A stretch of 64,000 nucleotides of DNA from contig JAFBJZ010000438.1 in the NCBI GenBank assembly GCA_016785225.1, positions 620,001-684,000 of the forward strand. The letters run 5' to 3'. Source of the stretch: Psettodes erumei (Eukaryota; Chordata; Actinopteri; Pleuronectiformes; Psettodidae). A program made the translations under genes and the position numbers. Within the stretch, counting starts at the first letter, position 1. Each line of letters opens with the position of its first letter. Shown piece by piece: positions 1 to 10,755 of the stretch. The notes under the pieces were generated by a model. It was not told the origin of the DNA. It made no database searches and worked only from the letters and a program-made list of their open reading frames with translations.

Positions 1-780
1 AAAATGTAATTAAAGGACAAAAACAGGGGAAAAAGCCATTCAGCAGCTGGATTTGAAATGTTGTCCCCAGGATGAGCACTTTTTACTGTTAATAGAGAAA
101 TAGAGTGTGTGGCATATTTAATGGGCATTGTTTTTATTGTACAGCACTGAATAATTAACAGGAAAGCAGCATGTCATATAGATTTATCTTTTAATTAAAA
201 TATCGTGGTTCACGCATATTTGAGTGGTAGTCCAAATAAATGCAATATCCAAATTTATGTTTTGTTTATCTTCCTGTTAATTATCCAGAGATTGTTTGCT
301 TTACATCCCGACATATTCATTCTCCCTGCATCTGTCTCTCCCTCCCTCTCTCTCCCTCTTCCTCCTTGTAATAACCAGTCAGCTTTTATTAATTTATGGA
401 TAATTGTGGCTACATGAATAAGGTAAATGGCATGAAGCCAACTCATTCTTATAAAGTGAAATGAATGTGTTGGGGTTGCTGATGCTTCCACTTGACAGCT
501 GTAAAGAGAGGAACATATTTTGTCCTTGTCTCTTCCTTGGAATCAGACTAATAGAGTTTAGAGATAAACAGAAACAACCAGTGACTCAACAAGTATATGA
601 AAAAACAAAGTGCAATAGAACCCTGATAGGTTCCAATTCTGTTTTTGGCCTTTACAAAAAGGAAATATTAACAGAACCCTTTTGAAATGGCCAGGTTGTA
701 TAACTATTTCTTTTTTTGTAAGGGCTGAAAAATTACACAGTGTACAAACGTAGCATGTTTTTCCACCTTTTTATAACATG
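1..780. other. AT-rich non-coding stretch
   Basis: No gene, RNA or repeat family is recognisable. The small open frames on both strands have no domain-like content. A short CT-rich tract lies near 330-362. Confidence 0.6.
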
Positions 781-2130
781 TACGTACGTCAATGGCCTTT
801 TTTGCATTTTTCTAAAACACTATTCTTTAATGTTTTAGTATAATTGGACTTAAAAATAAAAAAAAACCCAAAAAACCCATAGAGTTCGTATTTTTTGCAT
901 TTTTACGACATACTATACTATGGCATCTTTTTGTGTTTATTACATATTATATTATAGCTTTTTTGCATTTTCAATATTAATGATATACACTACACAAAAA
1001 TAAAAAGTTAGGGATATTTGGTTTTTGGGTGAAATTTCAGGATGAACCTAAAATACACCATAACCTTTATAGGTGACATTAATGTGACCTTCTCTAAACT
1101 TTTGAATGCCCAACATGTCCAACTGTTCAGTGTTTCAGTAGTTTTTGCACAACTTGCTGTTCTCTGACAAGGAGCTTAAAGGCAAAATTCACAACAGGCG
1201 TTTGATCCATGAATCAACTAATACATTTCCTGGTTCATTTAGAAATGGTATTTAAACAGTCCTCCTCATTACACTGTTCACATTTTGACATCATGAGACC
1301 AAGACAACACCTAACAATAACTGATCAACAGTACCTCGCCATTGCGAGGTGTCAAACAGGATGTTCTCAGACCATTGAGCTGAGAGTGTCACAGTGTCAT
1401 CAGCAGGCTGCAACAGAGATATAGAGAGACTGGAAGAGTCACAGAAAGAGATGGAACCCACTAACTGACACAGTGGGCACATGAAACCTTATTGAGAAAT
1501 TGACATTTTTTGTTGTGGTATACCCACCAGTTGTTGGCTTTTGTTTCAATATATTGTTTGAGATGAGGAAATCACCATTGCATGCTTCGACTTAAATGCT
1601 CTACTTTCGTGATATAATATCACTGTAGTGTGAACTTTTTACATTTTCCATAAATTTCACCCAAAAGCCAAATATCCCTAACTTTTTGTGAGTAGTGTAA
1701 TATATTTTTGATATTTCTTGAATTTCTACCAAAACAATTTTTCCGTGTTTTAAATATACAACATACTATATTACGGCCTTTTTTTAAAAAAAAAAAATCA
1801 CATATTACATGAAATAACCTTTTTTGCATATTTGAGACACATCAGGACAACAAACTATACTACAGTGTTCCTTCTTTTTGATTTTCCCCCCATTTTTACA
1901 ACATATTATCTTTAGACATTTGTTTTCACATTTGGAAGAAATTATACTATAGCTTTTTTTTTGCCTTTTTTTAAAACATACTAAACAGTCACATTTTTGC
2001 ATTGTTAAGATAAATTATGCGATTAAGTGTTTAAACACTAATTCGAACTAACGCTGTTCTTTGGTGTTTTATTTGCATTTTTACAATATGCAATATTATT
2101 GTACTATACTTTACAATGGCAAGTTTTCTC
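781..2130. repeat. Degenerate AT-rich tandem array (unit about 45-55 bp), interrupted by a mariner insertion
   Basis: A loose unit recurs, built from a T-run, GCATTTTTAC, then ACATACTATACTATGGC. Copies are visible near 797, 889, 955, 1745, 1820, 1890, 1955, 1995 and 2070. Units are strongly diverged, so this is an old minisatellite-like array. It is cut in two by the element at 988-1697, whose flanks read straight back into array sequence. No coding content is seen; the small minus-strand frames here are by-products of the AT repeat. Confidence 0.6.
988..1697 (+). mobile_element. Non-autonomous mariner/Tc1-type transposon with intact terminal inverted repeats
   Basis: The left end starts CACTACACAAAAATAAAAAG and continues GTTAGGGATATTTGG; the right end is its reverse complement (CCAAATATCCCTAAC, then CTTTTTGTGAGTAGTG). 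Imperfect inverted repeats run for about 47 bp. TA lies directly outside both ends (986-987 and 1698-1699), the expected Tc1/mariner target duplication. The 710-bp interior keeps a transposase-like start from the ATG at 1293 (RPRQHLTITDQQYLAIAR, a helix-turn-helix-like segment) and a short 3' remnant. The catalytic DDE core is missing, so it is a deletion derivative that could move only with enzyme supplied elsewhere. Confidence 0.85.
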
Positions 2131-2140
2131 ATTATTATGA

Positions 2141-2188
2141 AATAATAAGGTTGGAGTATGAAGTTGGATCAACTCCAACCTTATTATT
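2141..2188. repeat. Perfect 17-bp inverted repeat with 14-base spacer
   Basis: AATAATAAGGTTGGAGT at 2141-2157 is mirrored exactly at 2172-2188. It lies just right of the AT-rich array. It could form a hairpin or be the remains of a small foldback element. Confidence 0.8.
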
Positions 2189-2257
2189 TTTTTATATTTA
2201 TAAAATCTGGTTCCTTACTTGTTCAGACAGTTCCCAATCAAGTAGAGCCATTTTGCA

Positions 2258-2560
2258 TTAAACAAAACCCTGGCCAAAATTGATACAGCTGTGGGGTGTG
2301 AAAAGCATCATTAGGCTACTGAATATAAAATGACAGTTGCAGCAGTGATTAGGAGGTATCAGAAGAGCCATACTACCAGTATCAGAAGTGTCAGTAGCAA
2401 TCCTTGAAAAATGCCACCACAAGCAATTATTTATTGATAAACAAAAATGATTATCTGTGGACATTGGTGTTTCGGTGATCAGACAGTGAAAAGCACATTG
2501 CATGAAGGCAACCTCTACGGATGGTGTAAAAATGTAAGAAAGAAACATTTGCCCCAAACA
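2258..2560 (+). pseudogene. Tc1-family transposase relic (N-terminal region)
   Basis: Read on the + strand with frame changes and stops, the block gives VAAVIRRYQKSHTT followed by TVKSTLHEGNLYGW and VRKKHLP. These match the order of the DNA-binding half of Tc1 transposases, ending in the usual LH(K/E)..LYGR..RKKPL segment. No catalytic domain or terminal repeats are seen. A related diverged copy lies at 44205-44460. Confidence 0.6.
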
Positions 2561-2666
2561 AACAAAATATCAAAAAAAAAAATGCAAGATTGAACTCTGC
2601 AAAAAAACACAAAAATAGGTGTTGCATGTTCTTTTGCCAGACTTGGGGCTACATTAGTGTATTAAA

Positions 2667-2692
2667 TGTGTGTGTGTGTGTGTGTGTGTGTG
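2667..2692. repeat. (TG)13 microsatellite
   Basis: Uninterrupted TG dinucleotides. Confidence 0.95.
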
Positions 2693-2699
2693 GCAGAGG

Positions 2700-5390
2700 G
2701 TAGAACAACAAACCTCCTCCAGCAAATAATCAAGGATCTACAGATTTGTGGTGAGATGTTCTACCCAAAAATGATGGTGGATATATAAAATGTAAAATAA
2801 AAAAAGAAAGAACTGATGCAACTAATGCAAGATGCATTGACTTTTGTTGCAGTTGATTCTTAGATTCTTCACTTTCAAATATTCAATTACAGTATTTCTG
2901 TTTTCAAACTAAATGGGCTTCATAAAAATAAAACTGTACTGGGCAGGATTTGTAATTACTAAACATTTTATTGGATATTGGATTTACAGAGATCAATGGT
3001 TTATTCAATTTTGTTGTAAAGATATCTACATAAGAATGCACAGACGCTGTTTTCTCATTTACTGTATACTATAATGTCCGTGTTACAGTGTTGCCCTTTC
3101 ACACATGCAACACAAAACAGAAGATTGTCCATATCGGACATTCTCACCCACTGGAAATGTTCCGTTTGGTTCCAATGAGAGGCAGCACATGGGAAGAGCA
3201 TGCAGGAGGCAGGATAGATATGTCTTTAATGTGCCCCTTTGCTTGCTGTGAATTCTCCACACAGTGTTCGTGCATGGGCTCAAATGGACAATACATGGAC
3301 TTTGTACTTTGGAGCTGGCAGGGCAACATCCCTTTAATGATTTGGACATTCGCATTCTCTCACATAGCTCCTTGGGGTAATATCTATATAAGTCCAGGGT
3401 TGCAGTGCATGTGTGAAAGCACGCATATACACATTTACACACTCACACTAAGTCAGGCATTTGCTAGACAGAGTCTCTTTCCTGATAAGGCCATCAAAAG
3501 GCTGAGTGGTCCTGCAAATGGAATCATCTCCATGGGGATGATGCTCATCTAAAACACTGCCTGTGTGCAAGTCAGGCTCTGCTTGTGTGTATGCACACAC
3601 ATTTCTGTATGTGTGTCCGGCCTCACTGTAGGATATGGTGTTGCATCTGTCTGAGTGGATGAATGTCAGTGCTACTAGCTCTGTTACCCTGTTGATGTCT
3701 CCATTACTGTTGTATGAGGGGGGACTTTAGCCCTCTCTGCTGTCACTCTGCTGTCACACACACGCACACATGCACATGCACACATAAGGGATGTCACTGA
3801 TTAATTGATCATTGTTTGACATAAATTATTCAATCGATCAAAAATATATTAACCAACAATACAGAAGAAAAAGACATGGGTGGGAGCATCAGAAAATGTA
3901 CTGTAATTTGCTTTAATACCCAGAATGGCCTTATACTGCTAATGACATGGAGCTACACTTGTTTGCTGACTGCACATAAGGGCATAATGAATAAAATGAA
4001 TGCAAATCCCTTGCCATCCAAGGAACAAGCAGCTTGCAGCATGACTTTCTGTGCTGACTGATGTGTTAATGAATAATGAAAATTAAACAAAGGGGCTTTT
4101 TCAGCTACTGACCATGAGGGTCAAGTGTCAAGTGTTCAAGTTTGTTTTTATAGATCCCAGTTTTTTCACAGGAAGTGGTGTGCATTTCTTTCAGGCCAAA
4201 TTTTGTACATGAAGATTGGAGAGACAAAAGAAAATTTTGTTCATACACAACCACAACGATCACATAAGAGGCACCAAGGACTCATCACAGGCCACTTAAG
4301 AATGGTTCAGTGTTTTTGTATCATCCATTCTCGGCTGCTTGTAGATGTCATTAACCTGTTGGAGGAGTCATGACTTGTCACTGAGACACAGCTCTCTGAC
4401 ACTAGACAATATGTTTCACTGCAGAATGTCTTGATAATCTGCTGATTTCGCTGTGCTCTATACAGATTCAAGGCATCTATCCTTGAATGTAAAGCAACAT
4501 AGGTGAGTCTCCTCCATGTCCCCCAGTGGGGGTGGTGTTCATTTCTTTGAATGTGTCATTTCTTTCCTCTGTGAAAACAGAGCTGATGTGACTAAGAAAA
4601 AAAAGCTCTATTTTTGTTTCATCTGTAAAAGGTCATTCTCCCAGAAGCATTGTGGCTTGTTAACACTCATTTTAGCAAGCTCCAGACAATTTTTATGTTA
4701 TTATGTTTTTTCATGTATTTTATGTTTCTCTTTCAAAAATGGGGTCTTCCTGGGTCTTCTTCCATGGAGCCACGTACAGTACAGTGCAACTGGAAACTGT
4801 TTTACTGTCATCTTGGAGGTCATCTTGGAGGTTAGCTTAGAGGTCAGTTTAGAGGTGCGGTTATGACTGAAATTGATCATTTTAGATCTTGGCATCACAT
4901 CCTGGAAATTGTAACATGGATTGGGCTTCCAATCTTTTTCCAGCATATCCCACACATCCATTTCTGATCATTTTTTGTTGTGTGGAAGTTTGTGTTTCAG
5001 GACCTTCTCTGCACACTCAAAAAAATGAAATGCCACTGTTGTTGGCTATAAAACATAGTATTATACTCCAATTACTCAAAAATCATGAGTTTTTATATCA
5101 ACTTGAGTTAGTTGTGGTGGTTGAAAGCAAAAATATACAATGTCAGGTTTACTTGGCTGTGTTAGTTATCCTAACTCAACTCTGTAATGGAAAAATTATG
5201 TAAAACGGAAAGCACTTCATTGTTAGAGTAGTTTGTCTCTTTGAGGACACCACACATCCCTTCTAATCTCGCCTCTCTACCCCCGCCATTATCTTTTTCG
5301 TTGCACATGGAGATACACACCATGGATAGATAGTAGCCATCCTCGAAACAGAGGTAAGTAAACAGCTTTTTACTGCAATACTTCATAAAA
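2700..5390. other. Non-coding stretch, no recognisable gene
   Basis: Overlapping open frames on both strands near 3083-3552 are not convincing: no domain, CA-rich ends and mutual overlap. CA-rich patches lie near 3415-3450 and 3750-3790. A small minisatellite at 4807-4854 is listed separately. Confidence 0.5.
4807..4854. repeat. 12-bp minisatellite, four units
   Basis: GTCATCTTGGAG is present twice exactly, then twice with changes (GTTAGCTTAGAG, GTCAGTTTAGAG). It makes a repeating peptide in one frame, but no gene surrounds it. Confidence 0.85.
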
Positions 5391-5394
5391 CAAT

Positions 5395-5800
5395 TACAGC
5401 TGTTCCGATTCCAATACCACCGGTACTGGCGAGTACTGGAGTCGAGGCACCGATCCGATACCACGTTGTGTATGTGGTTACCAGTTAGCTCCATTTGCGC
5501 TGTTAGCTCCGTTAGTGCGACTGCAGTCGAACGGGAGCGGTCGAAATGCGCAAGACTGCAATTAACCTGTGTACTATTCCCAGATAGTGTTTTTGTGTTG
5601 TTGTTTTTTTGTTTTGTTTTTTACAATCGGGACTCATGTAAATATGAAGTTACGCGCGGCTTTCCCGGTCAGTCGCCATGGAAACATGATGCTCTGCGAA
5701 TTGTACTTTATACAGCAGTATGTGTGAAAACAGCAACTGTGGCTGTACCTAGGCAGTTTTTAAATTCAATTATTTAGTCCTGGTTTTATTGTTATGTGTT
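5395..5800. mobile_element. Possible hAT-like short interspersed element
   Basis: The block from 5396 (ACAGCTGTTCCGATTCCAAT, then ACCGGTACTGGCGAGTACTG) resembles the tip sequence of fish repeats usually classed with hAT-type non-autonomous elements, with alternating GATTCC/GGTACTG motifs. GC and CpG content rise here compared with the flanks. I could not find a matching right-hand inverted repeat, so the limits and class are uncertain. Confidence 0.3.
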
Positions 5801-5856
5801 CATTCATGTTTTACAAAGGATTTAATCATAACATACATGCAGGCATAGTAGTATAC

Positions 5857-5889
5857 AACACACACACACACACACGCACACACACACAA
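5857..5889. repeat. (CA)n microsatellite
   Basis: CA repeats with one GC interruption. Confidence 0.95.
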
Positions 5890-6950
5890 AGGCTTTTTTT
5901 AAACTGCAAAAAATGTTGATTAATATGCTGCTTTTTGGGGTTTGGGGGTTTGGTGTTTTTAGGGCTTTTGTAGATTTTTGGAGGTTTGGGGTTACACTCG
6001 GTGCTCCTGGATCCTCAGCTGGGTCTGTAGGGCTTCAGAGGTTTTCTGTTGCATAAGACCATTTTTAATGTTTTGATTCTAATCTTACTTTGTTTTTTTA
6101 ATCAATATGAATGTGGTCTTGTAAAGACCATGGGGCAACTGTATCAACAAGAGTCCCTCTACTAAAACACTACAGGTTAGCTCATGGCAATTTTGGCCAC
6201 AGGCACCCATACCCTATTCTGATTTGCCTGTGTGTATTTAAAACTTGGATTGCTCTTCATAGTCATTTATGCAGGTCACATACAAAGTTTTGAAAAATGT
6301 GTTACTTCAGTTACATTTAACTGTCAGTTGTTTACAAACCAAGGATCAGCACAAGAGTATTTCTGTCACATCAATAACCATCTCAAGAGCCATGAAACAG
6401 TGAACTGTATGTTTCAGGGCTGCTCTTTCCAGACAAATGTTTATGGTACTTTTAAGTCCCACAGAAATAGAAAAAACACTCCATATTCTCTTCAAGATTT
6501 TAAAGTAGGTATTGTAAACATCAGTGAAGCAGAAAATTCAGCAGATGGCGACATTGATAACTCAGCTCAAAGTGGTGAGTGTAATGACGATTCTGACAGT
6601 GATATGGAAACTGAAAAAAGAATAGCATTTATCTAAAACTATAGAACTGAAATTAGGATCTCTTTTACTCAAACTTGAAAACTATTCCCATGGTCCAGGC
6701 ACAGCAATAAATGAACTACTTGCTGAAATGCATTATTTGATAGGATCTGCACCCGTGCCCATATCAAAAGAAGCAATTCAAAGTCAAAGTCAAAAGTCAA
6801 AGTCAGCTTTATTGTCAATTATGTTACACATACAAGACATACAGCACACAACAGTAAACAGTGCAAATGGGCAAAAGAAGTCCATGGTTAGGTCCCTGAG
6901 TGGGGGTGGGGCATGAAGTGGCTGTTGCAGAGGTGGACAGTCCACAAGTA

Positions 6951-6974
6951 TTAGGGTTAGGGTTAGGGTTAGGG
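6951..6974 (+). repeat. Interstitial telomere-type repeat, (TTAGGG)4
   Basis: Four exact vertebrate telomere units within the LINE 3' UTR, directly followed by the TG microsatellite. Confidence 0.95.
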
Positions 6975-6976
6975 CA

Positions 6977-6977
<1 letters not shown>

Positions 6978-7010
<33 letters not shown>
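6978..7010. repeat. (TG)n microsatellite
   Basis: About 16 TG units after the TTAGGG run. Confidence 0.95.
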
Positions 7011-7012
<2 letters not shown>

Positions 7013-8149
7013 TTTAGCCTGTTGGTTCTGGCCCGGAGACTTCACAGTCATCTTCCTGATGGAAGCAGGCTGAAGAGGTAGTGGGATGGGTGGGTGGGGT
7101 CAATTGCAATCTGGAGGGCTTTTCGGGTGAGGTGGATGTTGTAAATGTCCAGAATGGAGGGGAGAAGGGCACCAATGATCTTCTCAGCTGCTCTCACTAT
7201 GCACTGCAGTGACTTGCAGTAGGACACGGTGCAGGCACCGTACAACACAGTGATGCAGCTGGTCAGGATGGACTTCAGGTCAGGTCTTCGGAAATGTGCA
7301 TGCATTCAAGAAACCGTCACAAATCACAATGTCTGTGTGGACCAGATTGTGATTTAAGAATTTACCACTACCTTATCTTCATGTAATCCTTTGTTAAAAG
7401 GTATAGAAAAGGATGGCCCACTAGCTACTGCTCATAAACACAGCAAGTATTACAAAGAAAATTTTGGCATCATTGATCCAGTAGAGCATGTACTTGAGTC
7501 AAAAACAAGGCAAACCTTCCAGTATATTCCTGTTCTGAAGACCTTAGAGCAGTTACTCAAACAGAAAGATATACTCAGTAAAGTTGCTGATAGTCATTCA
7601 GAGCAGCATTCAGTAAATGGAGAGAATACATGTTATCAAGATGGTTGTCACTTTAAAAATAATAAATTTCTTGCAGGTGAGGAACTAAGACTGTTGTTCT
7701 GCCTTTACATAGACAACTTCGAAATTTGTAAGCCTTTAGGGATGTCACAAAAAAACCCATAAACTTTGTGGGGTTTATTGGATTTTAGGGAACTTGCATG
7801 CCAGTTTGTCAGTCATCAATGAACTCAATTTATCTTGCATTACTATGTAAAAGTGAAGATGTGAAAACATTTGGCTATAAAAAAAATTTGAGCCTTTTCT
7901 GCGTGATCTTGTCAGATTAGAGCAACGGGTTTTTTATTGATCATCTAGGAACATTCATCAGAGGTTCTGTTCATTGTGTTGTGGCCGACAACCTTGGAGC
8001 TCATGGATTAGCTGGATTCGTGGAGAGTTTCTCTGGAGATTTTGTCTGTCGGTTTTGTACTGCTACATGCAGTGAAATTCAGTCACAGGAGGTCAAAGAG
8101 GGTGGCTTCAGTCTCAGAACTAAAGAGCTACATAATGTACATGTAGCAA

Positions 8150-8153
<4 letters not shown>

Positions 8154-8182
<29 letters not shown>
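8154..8182. repeat. (TA)n tract replacing a missing part of the zinc-finger gene
   Basis: Pure AT dinucleotides lie between the LRTKELHNVHV block and the later NWCLLGLIPLI block. In relatives as I remember them, a long segment lies between these blocks, so the tract marks a deletion or repair junction. Confidence 0.85.
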
Positions 8183-8290
8183 CTGGTGGCAACTCACACA
8201 AGAATTGGTGTTTATTAGGACTAATACCACTGATTGTTAGAACACTAATTCCAGAAGATGAACTACATTGGCAGCTAATATTAGATTTAG

Positions 8291-9054
8291 ATCGGAGGAC
8301 TGCATACATCTCAGCAAAGACTCAAAGAACTTATTGATGAAGTCATCTGGAACAGCAAAAAAAGCAGTCTTCTAGGACTCCCAGAGTTCATCAAGATTCT
8401 TTGGTTTCATCTTCCAAGCCTCCTCCTTCATCTTACCCCCAACATGCTCAATAATGTTCATGTGTGGTGAATGGGATGGCCAATCCTCGAGCACCTTGAC
8501 CTTCTTCACATTCAGGAATTTTAATGTGGAAACTGAAATAAGAGAAGGAGCACCATCCTGCTGAGGAATTTGCCCACTATTGTGGTCTGGAATGTAATGG
8601 GCAGCAAGAATTTCTTGATACTTCAGGCTGTTGATGTTGCCATCCATTCGGCAGATCGTCTGGATACATTGAAGATGTCTACCACCTCAGCAGCGGACTT
8701 GGTCTTCAGGCTTTTGAGGATCAGCACTTTGGGCTGTGGTTGAATCTTTGGCATGTTGTCGGACATCAGGTTGCACTTTACATGAAGGTCTGCTGTGCTG
8801 GGTTTTTTTATACACACCAGACACGACAAGACTTTTGTCTTTGCAAAAAGAGGTATGGTATGGACTTTACCAAGCTGTGAACATCAGGAAACATATTGGA
8901 AGATAAACGTCATTTTGCACCCAGGTATTAATGTGAAAGCCCTTGACAATAAAATGAACCATTTATAGTAACAATTGATTGATTTGAGAGAATGGTATAT
9001 GTCATTTTAAGTTACTATGTCTTTATGCGACAAGACTTTTGTCAAGAACTTTAT
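8291..9054 (-). mobile_element. Internally deleted Tc1/mariner transposon with IR/DR-type end
   Basis: On the minus strand a transposase start reads MSDNMPKIQPQPKVLILKSL and continues KTKSAAEVVDIFNVSRR (8764-8670). It jumps directly to the C-terminal catalytic part in another frame: MDGNINSLKYQEILAAHYIP, FLNVKKVKVLEDWPSHSPH, NIIEHVGGKMKEEAWKMKPK (8647-8372), then a decayed tail to about 8295. The middle of the enzyme with the first catalytic Asp is gone; QQDGAP keeps the second Asp, and SPHMNIIEH has His where SPD is usual. The 16-mer CGACAAGACTTTTGTC occurs at 8824-8839 and again at 9028-9043, the paired direct repeats of a long Tc1 terminal repeat. The opposite end lacks a matching repeat, so it is truncated at the junction near 8291. 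Confidence 0.8.
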
Positions 9055-9945
9055 AGGTTGCAGTAGCATACCTGTGTCCTACCTATGTCAAAGTGGAAAA
9101 AATAAATCTCACAGTTTAAAAGTTGTCTTATTTACAGTGTATTGTATACATTTGAAATACATTTTGATTCAGAATTTACATTTTAGAAGTTAGATGGCTT
9201 GTAGGAACTATAATCTGACTTGCAAAAGTTTTACTTTGACAGAAGTAGGCTACTTCCAACCAAAGACTTCAAGTCTTAACACTAAGCTATGCAACATACT
9301 AACCTATACCAACCAAACCAGTGGACATTCAGTGGTTTTCAAGGCAGTCTAAGTACCTTTGTCAAGCAAGGATTTCATCCAGCTGTACTCCTGCACACCC
9401 GAAGATTGAAAAAGATCGAACTGATCAGAGTGTTTAATGGTATAATGATATTGTTCATATGGTGCCACAAAGGGTGAGGACACACAATCAAATAATACAG
9501 GGGTGCAACATAGATGACCAACAAATGAAGAACACAATAGGTCAGAGCAAACAGGAACAGAAACGAAAAGCCAGGAGAGCAGGAGAGAATACAGTAACTC
9601 AAGAGGGAATGATAGTGAAAGAAAGAAGCAGGGATGGACGAGGGAGAGAAAAAAGAAAAAACGAACAAGTAAAAATAATTATTTGATTCAATGCATGAGT
9701 GAATTGGTGAAAAACTGATTTGCGTTTGACAGACAAAAATCATGTGAGCTAGTGGTGAACCTGAGTAGCCAAGACAGATTTATATTGAGGTCAGGAATAT
9801 ATACAGTCAAGTATTTTACTAAACTTCCATATCACTTTTACTTCCATAACATTTTTAAGTATTATGTGTTAGTTTTTCATGACTTAGCCTGCTTTGTAGT
9901 AGTTGCTCTCTGCTCTGTTTTACACTAATATTCTCTCTCTTTCAG
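9055..9945. other. Unassigned spacer between two decayed genes
   Basis: No protein or repeat family is recognised. The + strand is purine-rich at 9540-9680. The small open frames on both strands look like by-products. It may be remains of the zinc-finger gene's 3' part or the intron/leader of the PB1 gene; a CT-rich splice acceptor closes it at 9930-9945. Confidence 0.4.
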
Positions 9946-10755
9946 AGTAAGAGTTGGATATGATGGTACACAGAGAGGATAACTGTGTGGAGCTAACTTT
10001 GCCTTCTCTCTCTGTGGACAGTCTTAAATTTGAGATTCAAAAACAGTTTGGAATTGAAGGAGAGTTCAGGCTGCACTACATGGACAATAATTTTGACAAG
10101 TTTATGAACCTGACTTCAACAGCAGATATCCAAGACAAAGGAACAGTAAAAGTGATTATAACAAGTGGGCAGTCAACACAGGCACCCAGCCATACTCCAT
10201 ATACACCTTTTCATGGGGTGGATGAGTCAACCACTTCAACTTCAACCTCAACTTGGACCTCATCCACAACCTCGTCACTAAGATATCAAGGCTGGCCACG
10301 CAGCTTCCCTATTCCTCCGTTCTCATATGAAGTAGAGATGCAGCTGTCAAAGGCAAACCAGGAATTCCTAGCTGAAGGCAAACAGCTGAACCCAGTAAGT
10401 CAGGTCAGATATTTTGTAGGCCTTGGCTTCTGAAATAATGAACTTGACAGTACAGCCTGATGGTCTTCCTGCTGGGCATTGCTGCTTGTCACACCTCTGC
10501 CGGTGCCTTATTGCACATGTGCACCTATGAGCACCCCTCTAAGCCAAGTGCAAGAAACTTGCTGCAAGGCTACAACCTTGAACTGTCACCCGACCTACCC
10601 ATGGGCAATGGCTGCTGACACGTCTCTGGGGGTCATTAGGTGGGAGCCTCCCTTTGTCAGTGTTTAGCCTTCTTATTCCCACTACACCTCCAGGAGGCTA
10701 GGCGGTGAACTCTGGCATCCCAGTGTCACCCCCCCAGTGCCCATTTCAACTGCCC

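Larger units (their letters stand above)
6782..7303 (-). mobile_element. 5'-truncated L2/Rex1-type LINE, 3' end, with target-site duplication
   Basis: On the minus strand, 7305-7048 encodes the C-terminal part of a Jockey/L2-type reverse transcriptase protein: LKSILTSCITVLYGAC, CIVRAAEKIIGALLPSI, LTRKAL and DPTHPSHYLFSLLPSG. The 3' UTR follows and ends in a GACTTT-type simple tail at 6782-6806. ATTCAA flanks both ends (6776-6781 and 7304-7309). Removing the insert rejoins the reading frame of the host zinc-finger gene without gap, so this is a true insertion. The UTR carries a TTAGGG run and a TG microsatellite. Confidence 0.85.
6105..8290 (+). pseudogene. Decayed C2H2-like zinc-finger protein of a multicopy, transposon-like fish family
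   Basis: The pieces read in order on the + strand. At 6111-6290 comes a finger-like segment (GATVSTRVPLLKHYRLAHG) and a second (FKTWIALHSHLCRSH). At 6232-6636 comes CMFQGCSFQTNVYGTFKSH, then an acidic tail. At 6640-6780 comes LLLKLENYSHGPGTAINELL. After an inserted LINE, 7391-7760 gives DGPLATAHKHSKYYKENFG and ELRLLFCLYIDNFEICKPLG. At 7975-8150 comes VADNLGAHGLAGFVESFSGD, then FVCRFCTA. A last piece, NWCLLGLIPLI...PEDE.HWQLILDL, lies at 8195-8290. I recall this order from a large family of near-identical uncharacterised proteins in fish genomes, whose copy number suggests a DNA transposon; the superfamily is not certain. Frameshifts, stops (for example near 7350 and 7760), a missing middle replaced by (TA)n at 8154-8182, and two inserted elements make it non-functional. 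Confidence 0.75.

Noticed and set aside
3083..3552. Overlapping open frames of 119-154 codons on both strands
   Set aside because: No domain, no splice context, CA-rich end and mutual overlap; nothing shows real coding.
8200..8337. Continuation of the plus-strand zinc-finger frame to 8337
   Set aside because: From about 8291 the minus strand reads as the decayed C-terminal tail of the Tc1 transposase, so the plus frame there is a shadow.
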